64,000 bases of DNA from Streptomyces sp. CB09001. GTDB taxonomy: Bacteria > Actinomycetota > Actinomycetes > Streptomycetales > Streptomycetaceae. The translations under genes were made by a program, and so were the position numbers. The stretch is from NCBI RefSeq assembly GCF_003369795.1, contig NZ_CP026730.1:2480001-2544000 (forward strand). The letters run 5' to 3'. The first letter of the stretch is position 1. Every line of letters starts with the position of its first letter. The notes under the pieces were generated by a model. It was not told the DNA's origin. It saw only the letters and a program-made list of their open reading frames with translations, and made no database searches. Below, in pieces: positions 23,819 to 32,843 of this stretch.

Positions 23819-25183
23819 ATGACCCGGGGTCGTGACGGGGGTGCGGGGGCGCCCCCCACCAAGCACCGTGCCCTGCTCGCGGCGATCGTCACCCTGATAG
23901 TGGCGATCTCCGCGGCCATATACGCCGGAGCGTCCGCGGACGACGGCACCAGGGACCACGCGCTGCAGGCCGGAGGCCGTCTCCCGCGAGGGGACGCCGC
24001 CCCCGCGTCCACGGGTGCCTGGGTGGGTGCCTGGGCCACCGCACCGGCCGCGGCCGAGCCGGGCACCGAGACGACCGGCATGGCGGGCCGCTCCGTGCGC
24101 AACGTCGTGCACACCTCGGTCGGCGGCACCAGCGCGCGGATCACCCTGTCCAACCTGTACGGGCAGGCACCGCTGACCGTCACCCACGCCTCGATCGCCG
24201 TGGCGGCGGGGCCCGACACGGCGGCCGCGATCGCCGACACCATGCGCCGGCTCACCTTCGGCGGCAGCGCCCGGGTGATCATCCCGGCGGGCGGCCAGGT
24301 GATGAGCGACGTCGCCCGCATCGCCATCCCCTACGGGGCGAACGTCCTGGTCACCACGTACTCCCCCATTCCGTCCGGGCCGGTGACCTACCACCCGATG
24401 GCCCGGCAGACCAGCTACCTCGCCGACGGCGACCGCACGGCGGACGTCGCCGCCGTCGCCTACACCACGCCCACGCCGTACTGGCGCTACCTGACCGCTC
24501 TCGACGTGCTGAGCCACGAGGCCGACGGCACGGTCGTGGCGTTCGGCGACTCGATCACCGACGGCGCCCGCTCCGAGTCCGACGCCAACCACCGCTGGAC
24601 CGACGTCCTCGCCGCCCGGCTGCACGAGGCGGCGGGCGCCGGCCGGGACACGCCCCGCTACAGCGTCGTCAACGAGGGCATCAGCGGCAACCGGCTCCTG
24701 ACCAGCAGGCCGGGGCGGCCGGCCGACAACCCGAGCGGGCTGACCCGGTTCGAACGGGACGTGCTGCAACGCACCAACGTCAAGGCCGTCGTCATCGTCC
24801 TCGGCGTCAACGACATCCTGAACAGCCCGGAACTCGCCGACCGCGACGGCGTCCTCACCGGCCTGCGCACCCTCGTCGACCGCGCGCACGCCCGGGGCCT
24901 GCGGGTCGTCGGCGCCACGATCACGCCGTTCGGCGGCTACGGCGGCTACACCAAGGCCCGCGAGGCGATGCGGCAGGAGGTCAACGAGGAGATCCGCTCC
25001 GGCCGGGTCTTCGACACGGTTGTCGACTTCGACAAGGCCCTGCGCGACCCCTACGACCCGCGCCGGATGCGCTCCGACTACGACAGCGGCGACCACCTGC
25101 ACCCCGGCGACAAGGGCTACGCGCGCATGGGCCGGCTCCTCGACCTGCACGCCCTCAAGGGCGCGGCACCGGTCGAGGCGTAG
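23819..25183 (+). CDS. Secreted SGNH/GDSL hydrolase
   Basis: Protein of 454 residues with an N-terminal membrane/signal segment (LLAAIVTLIVAISAAIYAG, about 20-38), so it is exported or anchored. An N-terminal beta-domain precedes the SGNH fold: block I AFGDSITDG, block II EGISGN, block III LGVNDI and block V DSGDHLHPGDKGY with the catalytic Asp and His. It is likely an esterase or lipase acting outside the cell, in the family that includes secreted actinobacterial lipases. CGAGGAGAAC precedes the ATG at 23819. Confidence 0.92.
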   Translation: MTRGRDGGAGAPPTKHRALLAAIVTLIVAISAAIYAGASADDGTRDHALQAGGRLPRGDAAPASTGAWVGAWATAPAAAEPGTETTGMAGRSVRNVVHTSVGGTSARITLSNLYGQAPLTVTHASIAVAAGPDTAAAIADTMRRLTFGGSARVIIPAGGQVMSDVARIAIPYGANVLVTTYSPIPSGPVTYHPMARQTSYLADGDRTADVAAVAYTTPTPYWRYLTALDVLSHEADGTVVAFGDSITDGARSESDANHRWTDVLAARLHEAAGAGRDTPRYSVVNEGISGNRLLTSRPGRPADNPSGLTRFERDVLQRTNVKAVVIVLGVNDILNSPELADRDGVLTGLRTLVDRAHARGLRVVGATITPFGGYGGYTKAREAMRQEVNEEIRSGRVFDTVVDFDKALRDPYDPRRMRSDYDSGDHLHPGDKGYARMGRLLDLHALKGAAPVEA

Positions 25184-25233
25184 CGAACGACCCGCCCGCC
25201 GCTCGGGAGTCCCGGCCCCCCGGGGGGCGGCGC

Positions 25234-26043
25234 TCAGGAGTCCCGGCGCCGCTCCCGCTCCCGTTCCAGCTCCCGCTCGCGGCTGCCGCCGTGCAGGTCG
25301 TGCAGGTCGTGGCGGGAGGCGTCCAGCTCCGCCCGGTCCGAGCCGCGCTCCAGACGCTCCCGCTCCCGTTCCTGGCGGCGCTCCAGCTTCTCCTGGCGGC
25401 GCTCCTCCTTCAGCCGCTGCCGCTCGGCCCGCGTCACCTTGCGCTCGACGCCGACGCCGCCCCAGAAGGCGAAGCCCGTCACGATCACGCGCGGGGCGCC
25501 CGGGTCCCCGAGCACGCCCTCCTCGCTGTGGTCGAAGCCGCCCATGAAGCCGATGCCGCGCACGACCACCTCGACGCCCGGCGGCACCACCACGTTCATC
25601 CCGCCCATGATCGCGACGCAGTTGATCACGACCTCGCCCGCCGCGAAGTCCGCGTCGCGCAGGTCGATCTCCCCGCCGCCCCAGAACGCGAAGCAGTTGA
25701 ACCGCCTCGGCACCGTCCAGCGCCCCTTGCGCTGGAAGCCGGACATCACGGCGACGGCCCAGGTCGACGAGCCCTCGCCGCCGGTGATCCGCCCCGCCCA
25801 GCCCTCGTCCCGCTCGGGCTCCTTGGTCATCGACACCCGCGGCGCCGCGCCCGCCCCGCCGACCGGCAGGTCCCGGGTGATCGGCGCCAGGTCCCCGTAC
25901 GTCCGCGCGCTGTAGGTGGCGTCCAGCCGCTCCTCGAACTCGGCCATGTCCAAACGTCCCTCGGCAAGGGCGTCGCGCAGGACCTCGGCGACTCGTTCAC
26001 GGTCGGCGTCGGATGCGCGGAGTTCCGGGGCGTCGTCGGTCAT
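25234..26043 (-). CDS. DUF1707 (SHOCT-like) and LiaF-type domain protein
   Basis: Protein of 269 residues. The N-terminal DUF1707 module reads LRASDADRERVAEVLRDALAEGRLDMAEFEERLDA. A beta-helical region with GG-containing repeats (FAFWGGGEIDLRDA, VAIMGGMNVVVPPGVEV, GFAFWGGVGV) resembles the C-terminal LiaF/DUF2154 domain linked to cell-envelope stress. The last 60 residues are an Arg/Glu-rich charged coiled coil. No membrane helix is evident. The role is unknown. It is immediately upstream of the ABC operon's end on the same strand. Confidence 0.85.
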   Translation of the reverse strand: MTDDAPELRASDADRERVAEVLRDALAEGRLDMAEFEERLDATYSARTYGDLAPITRDLPVGGAGAAPRVSMTKEPERDEGWAGRITGGEGSSTWAVAVMSGFQRKGRWTVPRRFNCFAFWGGGEIDLRDADFAAGEVVINCVAIMGGMNVVVPPGVEVVVRGIGFMGGFDHSEEGVLGDPGAPRVIVTGFAFWGGVGVERKVTRAERQRLKEERRQEKLERRQERERERLERGSDRAELDASRHDLHDLHGGSRERELERERERRRDS

Positions 26044-26076
26044 GTACAGCAGCCTACGAGGTCACCGCGCCGGACA

Positions 26077-27156
26077 CTACGCGCCCGCGCGTTCCGCGTA
26101 CATCTTCGCGATCACCGACTCGATGTCCGGCTCCCGCACCGACAGGTCCACCAGCGGATACCGGGCCGCGATCCCCGCCACCAGCCCGGCCGCCGACGCC
26201 GACGCCGGGAACGCCAGCCACTGCCGCGGCCCCTCCACCCGCACCACCCGGGCCGGCTCCGGCGCCTCGATCGGCGGCAACTCCCGCTCCAGGTCCACCA
26301 CCAGGGTGCGTTCGCTCTCCCCCGCCTCGTGCAGACCGTCCAGGGGACCGTCGTACATCAGCCGCCCGTGGTCGATGACCATGACGCGGGAGCAGAGCTG
26401 CTCGATGTCCTGGAGGTCGTGGGTCGTCAGCAGCACGGTCGTGCCGCGCTCCGCGTTCAAGTCGCGCAGGAACCCCCGCACCTTGGCCTTCGACACCACG
26501 TCCAGACCGATCGTCGGCTCGTCCAGGTACAGCACCTCCGGGTCGTGCAGCAGCGCCGCCGCGATGTCGCCGCGCATCCGCTGGCCCAGGGAGAGCTGCC
26601 GCACCGGGACGTCCAGCAGCTCCTGGAGCTGGAGGAGTTCGACACAGCGGTCCAGGTTCTCTCGGTAACGGGCGTCCGGGATCCGGTACATGCGGTGCAT
26701 CAGCCGGTAGGAGTCGATCAGCGGCAGGTCCCACCACAGCGTCGTGCGCTGCCCGAAGACCACCCCCATGCGGTGCGCCAGCCGGGTCCGCTCCCGGGAC
26801 GGATCGATGCCGGCCACCCGCAGCCGGCCGCCGCTCGGCGTCAGGATGCCGGTGAGCATCTTGATCGTCGTCGACTTCCCGGCGCCGTTCGGGCCGATGT
26901 AGCCGACCATCTCGCCGCGCGACACCGTGAACGACAGCCCGTCCACCGCCCGCACCTGCCGTCGCTCCCGCTTCAGGAAGCCCGTCTTCTTCCGCACGTC
27001 GAAGACCTTCTCGACGCCCTCCAGCTCGATGAAGGCAGCCGCGGCGTCCCCCTCCACCCGCGTCACCGTCTCCGCGTCCGTCACCGCCGCCACCTCCGCC
27101 ACCGTCTCCGGTTCCGTCTCCGTCTCCGTCTCCGCCACCGGTTCCGTCTCCGCCAT
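26077..27156 (-). CDS. ABC-2 exporter ATP-binding subunit
   Basis: ABC ATPase of 359 residues. An acidic Glu/Thr/Val-rich N-terminus (about 1-35) is followed by a nucleotide-binding domain with Walker A GPNGAGKST, signature LSLGQRMR, Walker B VLYLDEPTIGLD and H-loop TTHD. The LSLGQRMR signature and TTLWWDLPL segment fit the DrrA/NodI-like exporter group served by ABC-2 permeases. It is the last gene of a three-gene minus-strand operon, 5 bp after the permease gene. Confidence 0.92.
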   Translation of the reverse strand: MAETEPVAETETETEPETVAEVAAVTDAETVTRVEGDAAAAFIELEGVEKVFDVRKKTGFLKRERRQVRAVDGLSFTVSRGEMVGYIGPNGAGKSTTIKMLTGILTPSGGRLRVAGIDPSRERTRLAHRMGVVFGQRTTLWWDLPLIDSYRLMHRMYRIPDARYRENLDRCVELLQLQELLDVPVRQLSLGQRMRGDIAAALLHDPEVLYLDEPTIGLDVVSKAKVRGFLRDLNAERGTTVLLTTHDLQDIEQLCSRVMVIDHGRLMYDGPLDGLHEAGESERTLVVDLERELPPIEAPEPARVVRVEGPRQWLAFPASASAAGLVAGIAARYPLVDLSVREPDIESVIAKMYAERAGA

Positions 27157-27161
27157 CTCCG

Positions 27162-28013
27162 TCAGCTCCCCGTACTCCGGTACGAACGCAGGCCCGCCCG
27201 CCAGGCCAGCCCCGCCAGCGCACAGCAGGCCACGGCCACGAGCGGCGGCGTGAACGCCACCCACCCGGGAAGGTCCAGCGGATACGGCCGCCCCAGCACA
27301 TAGCTCGCCGGCAGCCAGTTCACGAACGCCAACGGCACCACGAACGTCGCCCCCCGCACCAGGTCGAGCGCGAACACCGCCGGCGGGTACTGCAACATCG
27401 TCGTACCGCCGTACGTGAAGGCGTTGGCCACCTCGGAGGCGTCCTGCGCCACGAACTGGAACGCCGCCGCCGCGACGAACACCGCGCAGAAGATCCCGGC
27501 CCCGCTCAGCAGCATCACCGGCATCAGCAACAGCTTCCCCGCCGTCCAGTCGACGTCGACGACCACCAGCGCGTACCCGAGCACCAGCAGCCCCTGCGTC
27601 ACCCGGCCCAGCCGGCGCAACGCGAACCGGTCCGCCGCCACCTGCGCCAGCACCGGCACCGGACGCACCAGCAGCGTGTCCAGCGTGCCGTCCCGCACCC
27701 GGCGTCCCAGCCGCTCCATCGAACCCACCGACAGGTCGGCAAGACCGAAGGCCACCCCGGACAGCCCGTAGAGGAACGCCACCTCGGGCAGCGACCAGCC
27801 GCCCAGCGCGTCGACCCGGGAGAACATCAGCAGGATCGCCACGAAGTCCAGCGCGGTCATCGCGAAGTTCCCGAACGTCGTCAGCGCGAAGGACGTCCGG
27901 TACGCCATCGTCGACCTGATCCACATCCCGGCGATCAGCCCGTACGCGCGCACCCCCTCGACGGCCCGGCCGCGCCGTAGGTCCCGCACGGCCGGCTGGG
28001 ACGACTCAGCCAC
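27162..28013 (-). CDS. ABC-2 type permease subunit
   Basis: Membrane protein of 283 residues with about six helices (AMTALDFVAILLMFSRV, LLLMPVMLLSGAGIFCAVFVAAAAF, FTPPLVAVACCALAGLAW). The GTG start overlaps the end of the first permease gene by 8 bp, so translation is coupled. It belongs to the ABC-2 family (DUF990-like); the cargo of the exporter is unknown. Segment RRVRDGTLDTLLVRPV is a conserved loop of such permeases. Confidence 0.88.
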   Translation of the reverse strand: MAESSQPAVRDLRRGRAVEGVRAYGLIAGMWIRSTMAYRTSFALTTFGNFAMTALDFVAILLMFSRVDALGGWSLPEVAFLYGLSGVAFGLADLSVGSMERLGRRVRDGTLDTLLVRPVPVLAQVAADRFALRRLGRVTQGLLVLGYALVVVDVDWTAGKLLLMPVMLLSGAGIFCAVFVAAAAFQFVAQDASEVANAFTYGGTTMLQYPPAVFALDLVRGATFVVPLAFVNWLPASYVLGRPYPLDLPGWVAFTPPLVAVACCALAGLAWRAGLRSYRSTGS

Positions 28014-28812
28014 CCTGCACCACCACCCGACGCGTCGCCGCCGACTGCACCAGCCGGCCCAGCGCCAGCAGCGCCACCGCCCACGACGCCTGGAACAGAT
28101 ACGTCCCCAGCGGATCCGCCTCCCCAAGGAGCACATCCGCCGGCGCCTGGAGCAGCGACGACCACGGCAGCGCCCGCACCACCTCGCCGAGCACCCCCGG
28201 GAACACGTTCAGCGGCAGCAGCATCCCGGAACAGAACAGCCCCGCCAGCCACGCCATCTGCGTCACCCCGGTCCCGTCGAGCAGCCAGAACGCCGAGAGC
28301 GCCACCAGATAGCGCAACGCGAAGCCCACCAGCATCGCCAGCATCAGCGTCACCAGGAACGCGGCCCACACGGACACCTCCCGCGGCAGCGCCACCGGGA
28401 AGAACAGCGACCCGAACACGAACGGCACCGCCCCGCGGCCCAGCAGCTGGAACAGCGCCCGGCCCACGTCCGCCGCCAGCCACCACAGCTGGAGATCCGC
28501 CGGCCGGTAGAGGTCGACGGCGACATCACCCGTACGGATGCGCTCCATCAACTCGTCCTCGAACCCGCCGCCCCCGATCGCCAACGCGGCCAGCAGCGCC
28601 TGCCCCAGCCACACGAACGTCACGGCCTGCGCCTGGTCGTACCCGCCGAGCTGCGGCTTCTCGTCCCACAGGGCCAGATAGGTATAAACCAGGATCAATC
28701 CGAAGACGGTGTTGGTGAACACCCCGGCGGCGGTGGCCGCCCGATACGTCGCGTACCGTCGGAATCCACCCGCCGCGACGGCCACGTACAACCGCCCCGA
28801 ACCCGCACCCAC
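28006..28812 (-). CDS. ABC-2 type permease subunit
   Basis: Membrane protein of 268 residues with about six hydrophobic helices. It has the conserved loop MERIRTGDVAVDLYRPADLQLWW, paralogous to the DGTLDTLLVRPV loop of the next gene. GGAGGGGGAGG close to the GTG fixes the start; the frame extends further upstream without support. It is first in the exporter operon and divergent from the penicillin-binding protein gene. Confidence 0.88.
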   Translation of the reverse strand: MGAGSGRLYVAVAAGGFRRYATYRAATAAGVFTNTVFGLILVYTYLALWDEKPQLGGYDQAQAVTFVWLGQALLAALAIGGGGFEDELMERIRTGDVAVDLYRPADLQLWWLAADVGRALFQLLGRGAVPFVFGSLFFPVALPREVSVWAAFLVTLMLAMLVGFALRYLVALSAFWLLDGTGVTQMAWLAGLFCSGMLLPLNVFPGVLGEVVRALPWSSLLQAPADVLLGEADPLGTYLFQASWAVALLALGRLVQSAATRRVVVQGG

Positions 28813-29011
28813 GAACCTCCCCCTCCAAAAGACACCGAAGCGCAGGAGCCTAGTGCGACCCCGGGGGCCCCTGCCACGCAATTTCACGGGTGTGCCGTCG
28901 AGCGGGAACGGAACACCCGGTGCGAGAGTCTTCTTCAGAGGGCGTCAAAAACGTGGGAACGCGCCAGAGAGCGCGAAACCGTACGAAGCGAAACAGGAGT
29001 CCGTGCACGAG

Positions 29012-31468
29012 ATGAGCGACGAGCCGCAGCCGCAGCCGCCGAACCAGGGCTGGGCCCCCAGAGAGCCCCAGGCGGCCGGCGAGGGGCAGACGGAGGGACC
29101 GGAAGCGCCGGAAACTTCCGGGAAGGCGAAGAAGCCCAAGCGGCCCAAGCGCACCGGATGGCGCCGGCTGATCCCGACCTGGCGCATCGTGCTGAGCACC
29201 GTCGTCGTCGGCCTCCTGCTGATCGTCGGCGGCTTCTTCCTCGGCTACCACCTCGTCCAGATCCCCGCCGCCAACGCGCTCGCCACCAAGCAGTCCAACG
29301 TCTACCTGTACGCCGACGGCAGCGTCCTCGCCCGCGACGGCGAGGTCAACCGCGAGAGCGTCGGCCTCGCCCGCATCTCCAAGGACGCCCAGCACGCCGT
29401 CCTCGCCGCCGAGGACCGCGACTTCTACACCGAGTCCGCCATCGACCCCATGGCGATGGTCCGGGCCGGCTGGAACACCGCCACCGGCAAGGGCAAGCAG
29501 TCCGGCTCCACGATCACCCAGCAGTACGTCAAGAACTACTACCTGGCCCAGGACCAGACCGTCACCCGCAAGGTGAAGGAGTTCTTCATCTCGATCAAGC
29601 TCGACCGCGAGAAGAGCAAGGCCGAGATCCTCGAGGGCTACCTCAACACCAGCTTCTTCGGCCGCGGCGCCTACGGCATCCAGTCCGCCGCCCAGGCCTA
29701 CTTCGGCGTCGACGCCAAGGACCTCACCGCCGCCCAGGGCGCCTACCTCGCCTCCCTGCTCAACGCCCCCAGCCAGTACGACGTCGTCGCCCACCCCGAG
29801 AACAGGCCCGCCGCCGAGGCCCGCTGGAACTACGTCATGAACGGCATGGCCGACAAGGGCTGGATCAGCCCCTCCGACCGCGCCGCCGCGAAGTTCCCCA
29901 AGCCCAAGCAGTCCACCGTCTCCACCAACATGTCCGGACAGCGCGGCTACGTCGTCAACATCGTCAAGAAGTACCTGACCGAGAACGACATCGTCGACGA
30001 GGAGGAACTCGGCCGCGGCGGCTACCGGATCACCACCACCCTCCAGAAGGACAAGCAGGACGCCTTCGTCAAGGCCGTCGACGACAAGCTGATGTCCCAG
30101 CTCGACAAGAAGGAACGCAAGGTCGACGGCTACGTCCGCGCCGGCGGCGCCTCCGTCGACCCGAAGACCGGCAAGGTCGTCGCGATGTACAACGGCATCG
30201 ACTACGTCAAGCAGTACACACCCAACGCCGTCCGCCGCGACTTCCAGGTCGGCTCCACCTTCAAGCCCTTCGTGTTCACGTCCGCCGTGGAGAACCACTC
30301 CGAGACGCAGAGCGGGCAGACGATCAACCCCAACACCCGCTACGACGGCACCAGCGAACGCCCCGTCCAAGGCTGGAGCGGCGGCCGCTACGCCCCGGAG
30401 AACGAGGACCACCGCGACTACGGCCACGTCACCGTCCGCGAGGCCACCGACAAGTCCATCAACGCCGTGTACGCCCAGATGGCCGTCGACGTCGGCTCCG
30501 ACAAGGTCAAACAGACCGCGATCGACCTCGGGCTCTCCCCCGACACCCCCGAGCTGACCCCCTCCCCCTCCATCGCCCTCGGCGTCGCCACCGCCAGCCC
30601 CCTCGACATGGCCGAGGCCTACGCGACCCTCGCCAACCACGGCAGGCACAGCACCTACACGCTGGTCGAGAAGGTCATGAAGGACGGCAAGCAGGAGGTC
30701 GAGCTGCCCGAGCGGCGCGAGCACCAGGCCGTCAGCCGCCAGTCCGCCGACACCACCACGTCCGTCCTGCGCAGCGTCGTCCAGAACGGCACCGCCACCG
30801 CCGCCCAGGCCGCAGGGCGCCCCGCCGCCGCCAAGACCGGCACCGCCGAGGAGGACACGGCCGCCTGGTTCGCCGGCTACACCCCCGACCTCGCCACCGT
30901 CGTCGCCGTCATGGGCCAGGACCCGAAGACCGCCGCCCACAAGCCCCTGTACGGCGCCATGGGCCTCGCCCGCATCAACGGCGGCGGCGCCCCCGCCGAG
31001 ATCTGGAGCCAGTACACCCGCAACGCCCTCAAGGGCGAACCGGTCACCGACTTCGACCTCCAGCTTCAGGAGGGCGCCGACGTCACCGCACCCCCGAGCG
31101 GCGACGCCTCGGACGAACCGGGCGACGGCGACGAGAGCGGCAGCAGCGACCCGGACGAGGAGTCCACCGGCGACGAGGACGGCTCCGGCTCGGAAACCCC
31201 CGGCGACTCCGGCGGCAGCAGCACCCCGCCCGGCGACAACGGCGGCACCGAGTCCGACCCCCCGTCGACAGGCGGCGGCACCCCCACCACGGGCGGCGCC
31301 AGCACCGAACCCGGCCCCACCGGCGGCGGCGACGGAGGAGGCGACGACTCCTCGAACGGCGGCACGGGACCGGGCGGCGGCGGGGACACCGACGGCGCGG
31401 GCGGCGGCGATTCGGACACCACCGCCGGCACGGTCGCCGGCATCCCCGTCACACCCCGGCGTCAGTGA
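29012..31468 (+). CDS. Class A penicillin-binding protein
   Basis: Bifunctional peptidoglycan synthase of 818 residues. It has a cytoplasmic Pro/Lys-rich N-terminus, one membrane helix (about 55-80), a GT51 transglycosylase domain (AAEDRDFYTE with catalytic Glu; STITQQYVKNYYL) and a transpeptidase domain with STFK (SxxK), SIN (SxN) and KTG in AAKTGTAEE. The last 130 residues are a Gly/Ser/Thr/Pro-rich tail, probably extracellular. AGGAG is 12 bases before the ATG; GTG at 29003 is an alternative start. Its end overlaps the convergent sugE by 7 bp. Confidence 0.93.
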   Translation: MSDEPQPQPPNQGWAPREPQAAGEGQTEGPEAPETSGKAKKPKRPKRTGWRRLIPTWRIVLSTVVVGLLLIVGGFFLGYHLVQIPAANALATKQSNVYLYADGSVLARDGEVNRESVGLARISKDAQHAVLAAEDRDFYTESAIDPMAMVRAGWNTATGKGKQSGSTITQQYVKNYYLAQDQTVTRKVKEFFISIKLDREKSKAEILEGYLNTSFFGRGAYGIQSAAQAYFGVDAKDLTAAQGAYLASLLNAPSQYDVVAHPENRPAAEARWNYVMNGMADKGWISPSDRAAAKFPKPKQSTVSTNMSGQRGYVVNIVKKYLTENDIVDEEELGRGGYRITTTLQKDKQDAFVKAVDDKLMSQLDKKERKVDGYVRAGGASVDPKTGKVVAMYNGIDYVKQYTPNAVRRDFQVGSTFKPFVFTSAVENHSETQSGQTINPNTRYDGTSERPVQGWSGGRYAPENEDHRDYGHVTVREATDKSINAVYAQMAVDVGSDKVKQTAIDLGLSPDTPELTPSPSIALGVATASPLDMAEAYATLANHGRHSTYTLVEKVMKDGKQEVELPERREHQAVSRQSADTTTSVLRSVVQNGTATAAQAAGRPAAAKTGTAEEDTAAWFAGYTPDLATVVAVMGQDPKTAAHKPLYGAMGLARINGGGAPAEIWSQYTRNALKGEPVTDFDLQLQEGADVTAPPSGDASDEPGDGDESGSSDPDEESTGDEDGSGSETPGDSGGSSTPPGDNGGTESDPPSTGGGTPTTGGASTEPGPTGGGDGGGDDSSNGGTGPGGGGDTDGAGGGDSDTTAGTVAGIPVTPRRQ

Positions 31469-31782
31469 CCGGAGGTCGCCTTCAGCCCCACCACGGCGAC
31501 CAGCAGCAGACAGATGAAGAAGATCCGGGCGGCGGTCGCCGGCTCCCCCAGCACCACCATGCCGAGCACCGCCGCACCGGCCGCACCGATGCCCACCCAC
31601 ACGCCGTAGGCGGTACCGATGGGCAGCGTCCGCGCCGCGTACGACAGCAGCATCATGCTCGCGACGATCCCGGCACCCGTGAACACACTCGGCCACAGCC
31701 GGGTGAAACCGTCGGTGTACTTCATCCCGATCGACCAGCCGACCTCGAGCAGACCGGCGACGAACAACAGAACCCACGCCAC
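31462..31782 (-). CDS. sugE: SMR-family exporter (SugE/Gdx, probable guanidinium exporter)
   Basis: Membrane protein of 106 residues with four helices. It starts AWVLLFVAGLLEVGWSIGMKYTDGF: the conserved membrane Glu of SMR proteins and the GWSxGMK pattern are typical of the SugE/Gdx branch, which exports guanidinium, rather than multidrug EmrE. A later GTAYGVWVGIGAAG is the second SMR hallmark. A guanidine-III riboswitch in its leader supports this. The GTG is preceded by GGAGG. Confidence 0.9.
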   Translation of the reverse strand: MAWVLLFVAGLLEVGWSIGMKYTDGFTRLWPSVFTGAGIVASMMLLSYAARTLPIGTAYGVWVGIGAAGAAVLGMVVLGEPATAARIFFICLLLVAVVGLKATSGH

Positions 31783-31815
31783 GACAGACACCTCCGTGAA
31801 CGAACTGAACGGTGG

Positions 31816-31861
31816 TGCGTCGTCTTTGCCTTCAGCCCGGTACGGCGCGTCTCGTCGGGGT
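31816..31861 (-). promoter_or_regulatory. Guanidine-III (ykkC-III) riboswitch
   Basis: On the minus strand the leader contains CCCCGACGAG, then CGCGCCGTACCGGG, then AAGGCAAAGACGACGC. Compared from memory with the ykkC-III consensus of actinobacteria, the ACGAG, GCGCCGTACC and AAGAC-like elements align in order. The CCCG/CGGG pairing and the GCGCCGT/ACGACGC pseudoknot stem form with one C-A mismatch. It lies 33 bases before the start of sugE, exactly where such switches control guanidine exporters. Confidence 0.8.
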
Positions 31862-31890
31862 CCTTCCCAAGGTAGCAAAGGCAGAGGAAA

Positions 31891-31918
31891 GGGGCTGGTG
31901 ACCTTGATCACCAGCCCC
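31891..31918. terminator. Strong hairpin after the GroES-like gene
   Basis: GGGGCTGGTGA and TCACCAGCCCC form perfect 11-bp arms with a 6-base loop. Read on the minus strand it follows the GroES-like stop by 24 bases and is followed by TTTCC. It separates that gene from the riboswitch-controlled sugE. Confidence 0.8.
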
Positions 31919-31942
31919 TGAAGTCCGACCTGGACCCGTGAT

Positions 31943-32299
31943 TCAGAGGTACAGCCCGGTGGAGTCCTCCGACCCCTCGAACCGGTCCGCCGCCACGGCG
32001 TGCAGATCACGCTCGCGCATGAGCACGTAGCCCACACCCCGCACCTCGACCTCGGCACGGTCCTCCGGGTCGTACAGCACCCGGTCGCCCGGCTCCACGG
32101 TCCGTACGTTCTGACCGACCGCGACCACCTCGGCCCAGGCCAGCCGCTTGCCGACGGCCGCCGTCGCGGGGATCAGGATGCCGCCCCCGGAACGCCGCTC
32201 GCCCTCACCGGTGTCCTGCCGCACGAGCACGCGGTCGTGCAGCATCCGGATGGGCAGCTTGTCGTCCTGGGGACCGTGCTCGTTTCTCTTGGCGCTCAC
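31943..32299 (-). CDS. GroES-like co-chaperonin family protein
   Basis: Protein of 118 residues with the GroES fold: LPIRMLHDRVLVRQDTGEGERRSGGGILIP, a mobile-loop-like RRSGGGI, then VAVGQNVRTVEPGDRVLYDPEDRAEVEV. It is longer and more divergent than the essential GroES and is not next to a groEL gene. Its partner is therefore unclear. Confidence 0.85.
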   Translation of the reverse strand: MSAKRNEHGPQDDKLPIRMLHDRVLVRQDTGEGERRSGGGILIPATAAVGKRLAWAEVVAVGQNVRTVEPGDRVLYDPEDRAEVEVRGVGYVLMRERDLHAVAADRFEGSEDSTGLYL

Positions 32300-32322
32300 G
32301 CCCTGAACCTACCTGCCCCCGC

Positions 32323-32655
32323 TCAGCGCCTGCGCCGCCGGGTGCCGCCGAGAGCGAGCAGCCCCACGACCCCGACCGCCACCAGCGCGACGGGCACGAC
32401 CCGCTCCATCCGCGGGGCGCCCGTCTCGTCCACGAACTGCGCCTTCACATCGCTGACCACCCGATTGACCTGGACGTACGCCCGGCCGAGGGTGTGATCG
32501 ACGCTGGAGGCGACCTTGGCCTTCGCATCGTCGACGATCGTCTTCGGGTGCACCCGCATCCCGAGCTCGTCGAGCGTCTCGGCCAGCACCTCGCGGCGGC
32601 GCTTGATGTCCGCCTCGATCTGCGCCGGGGTCCTGATGTCCGACGTGTCCGCCAC
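32323..32655 (-). CDS. DUF3618 membrane-associated protein
   Basis: Protein of 110 residues. The DUF3618 signature RTPAQIEADIKRRREVLAETLDELGMRVHPK is followed by a helical stretch and a C-terminal membrane helix (VVPVALVAVGVVGLLALGG) ending in RRRRR. Members are thought to associate with membranes or shape, but the function is unknown. GGAGGCGTACG precedes the GTG start. Confidence 0.88.
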   Translation of the reverse strand: MADTSDIRTPAQIEADIKRRREVLAETLDELGMRVHPKTIVDDAKAKVASSVDHTLGRAYVQVNRVVSDVKAQFVDETGAPRMERVVPVALVAVGVVGLLALGGTRRRRR

Positions 32656-32740
32656 CGTACGCCTCCGAAGTCTGCTCTGACGCTGTCCCGGACAGTCTGT
32701 CAGCTCCGGGCCCCGCCGCACTGTCAGGACCCCCCGGTTC

Positions 32741-32831
32741 GGGCCTGTCCGGCGGATCATGCCGCGGACGCGGGGGCTGGCACGCACAAGGCACCGCTCA
32801 CATCCCGCGACCTGATCCGCCGGACAGGCCC
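32741..32831. repeat. Dispersed repeat with perfect inverted ends, copy B
   Basis: GGGCCTGTCCGGCGGATCA and TGATCCGCCGGACAGGCCC form perfect 19-bp terminal inverted repeats around about 53 bases. The element is 91 bases long and sits just upstream of the peroxiredoxin gene. Its left arm is homologous (inverted) to the right part of copy A at 19673-19836. It has no coding potential and may act as an extragenic palindrome or terminator. Confidence 0.85.
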
Positions 32832-32843
32832 TACGCTGGATCG

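Noticed and set aside
28850..31777. 975-codon minus-strand frame across the penicillin-binding protein gene
   Set aside because: The plus-strand frame has all penicillin-binding motifs; this one is low-complexity Gly/Val/Arg and spans two genes.
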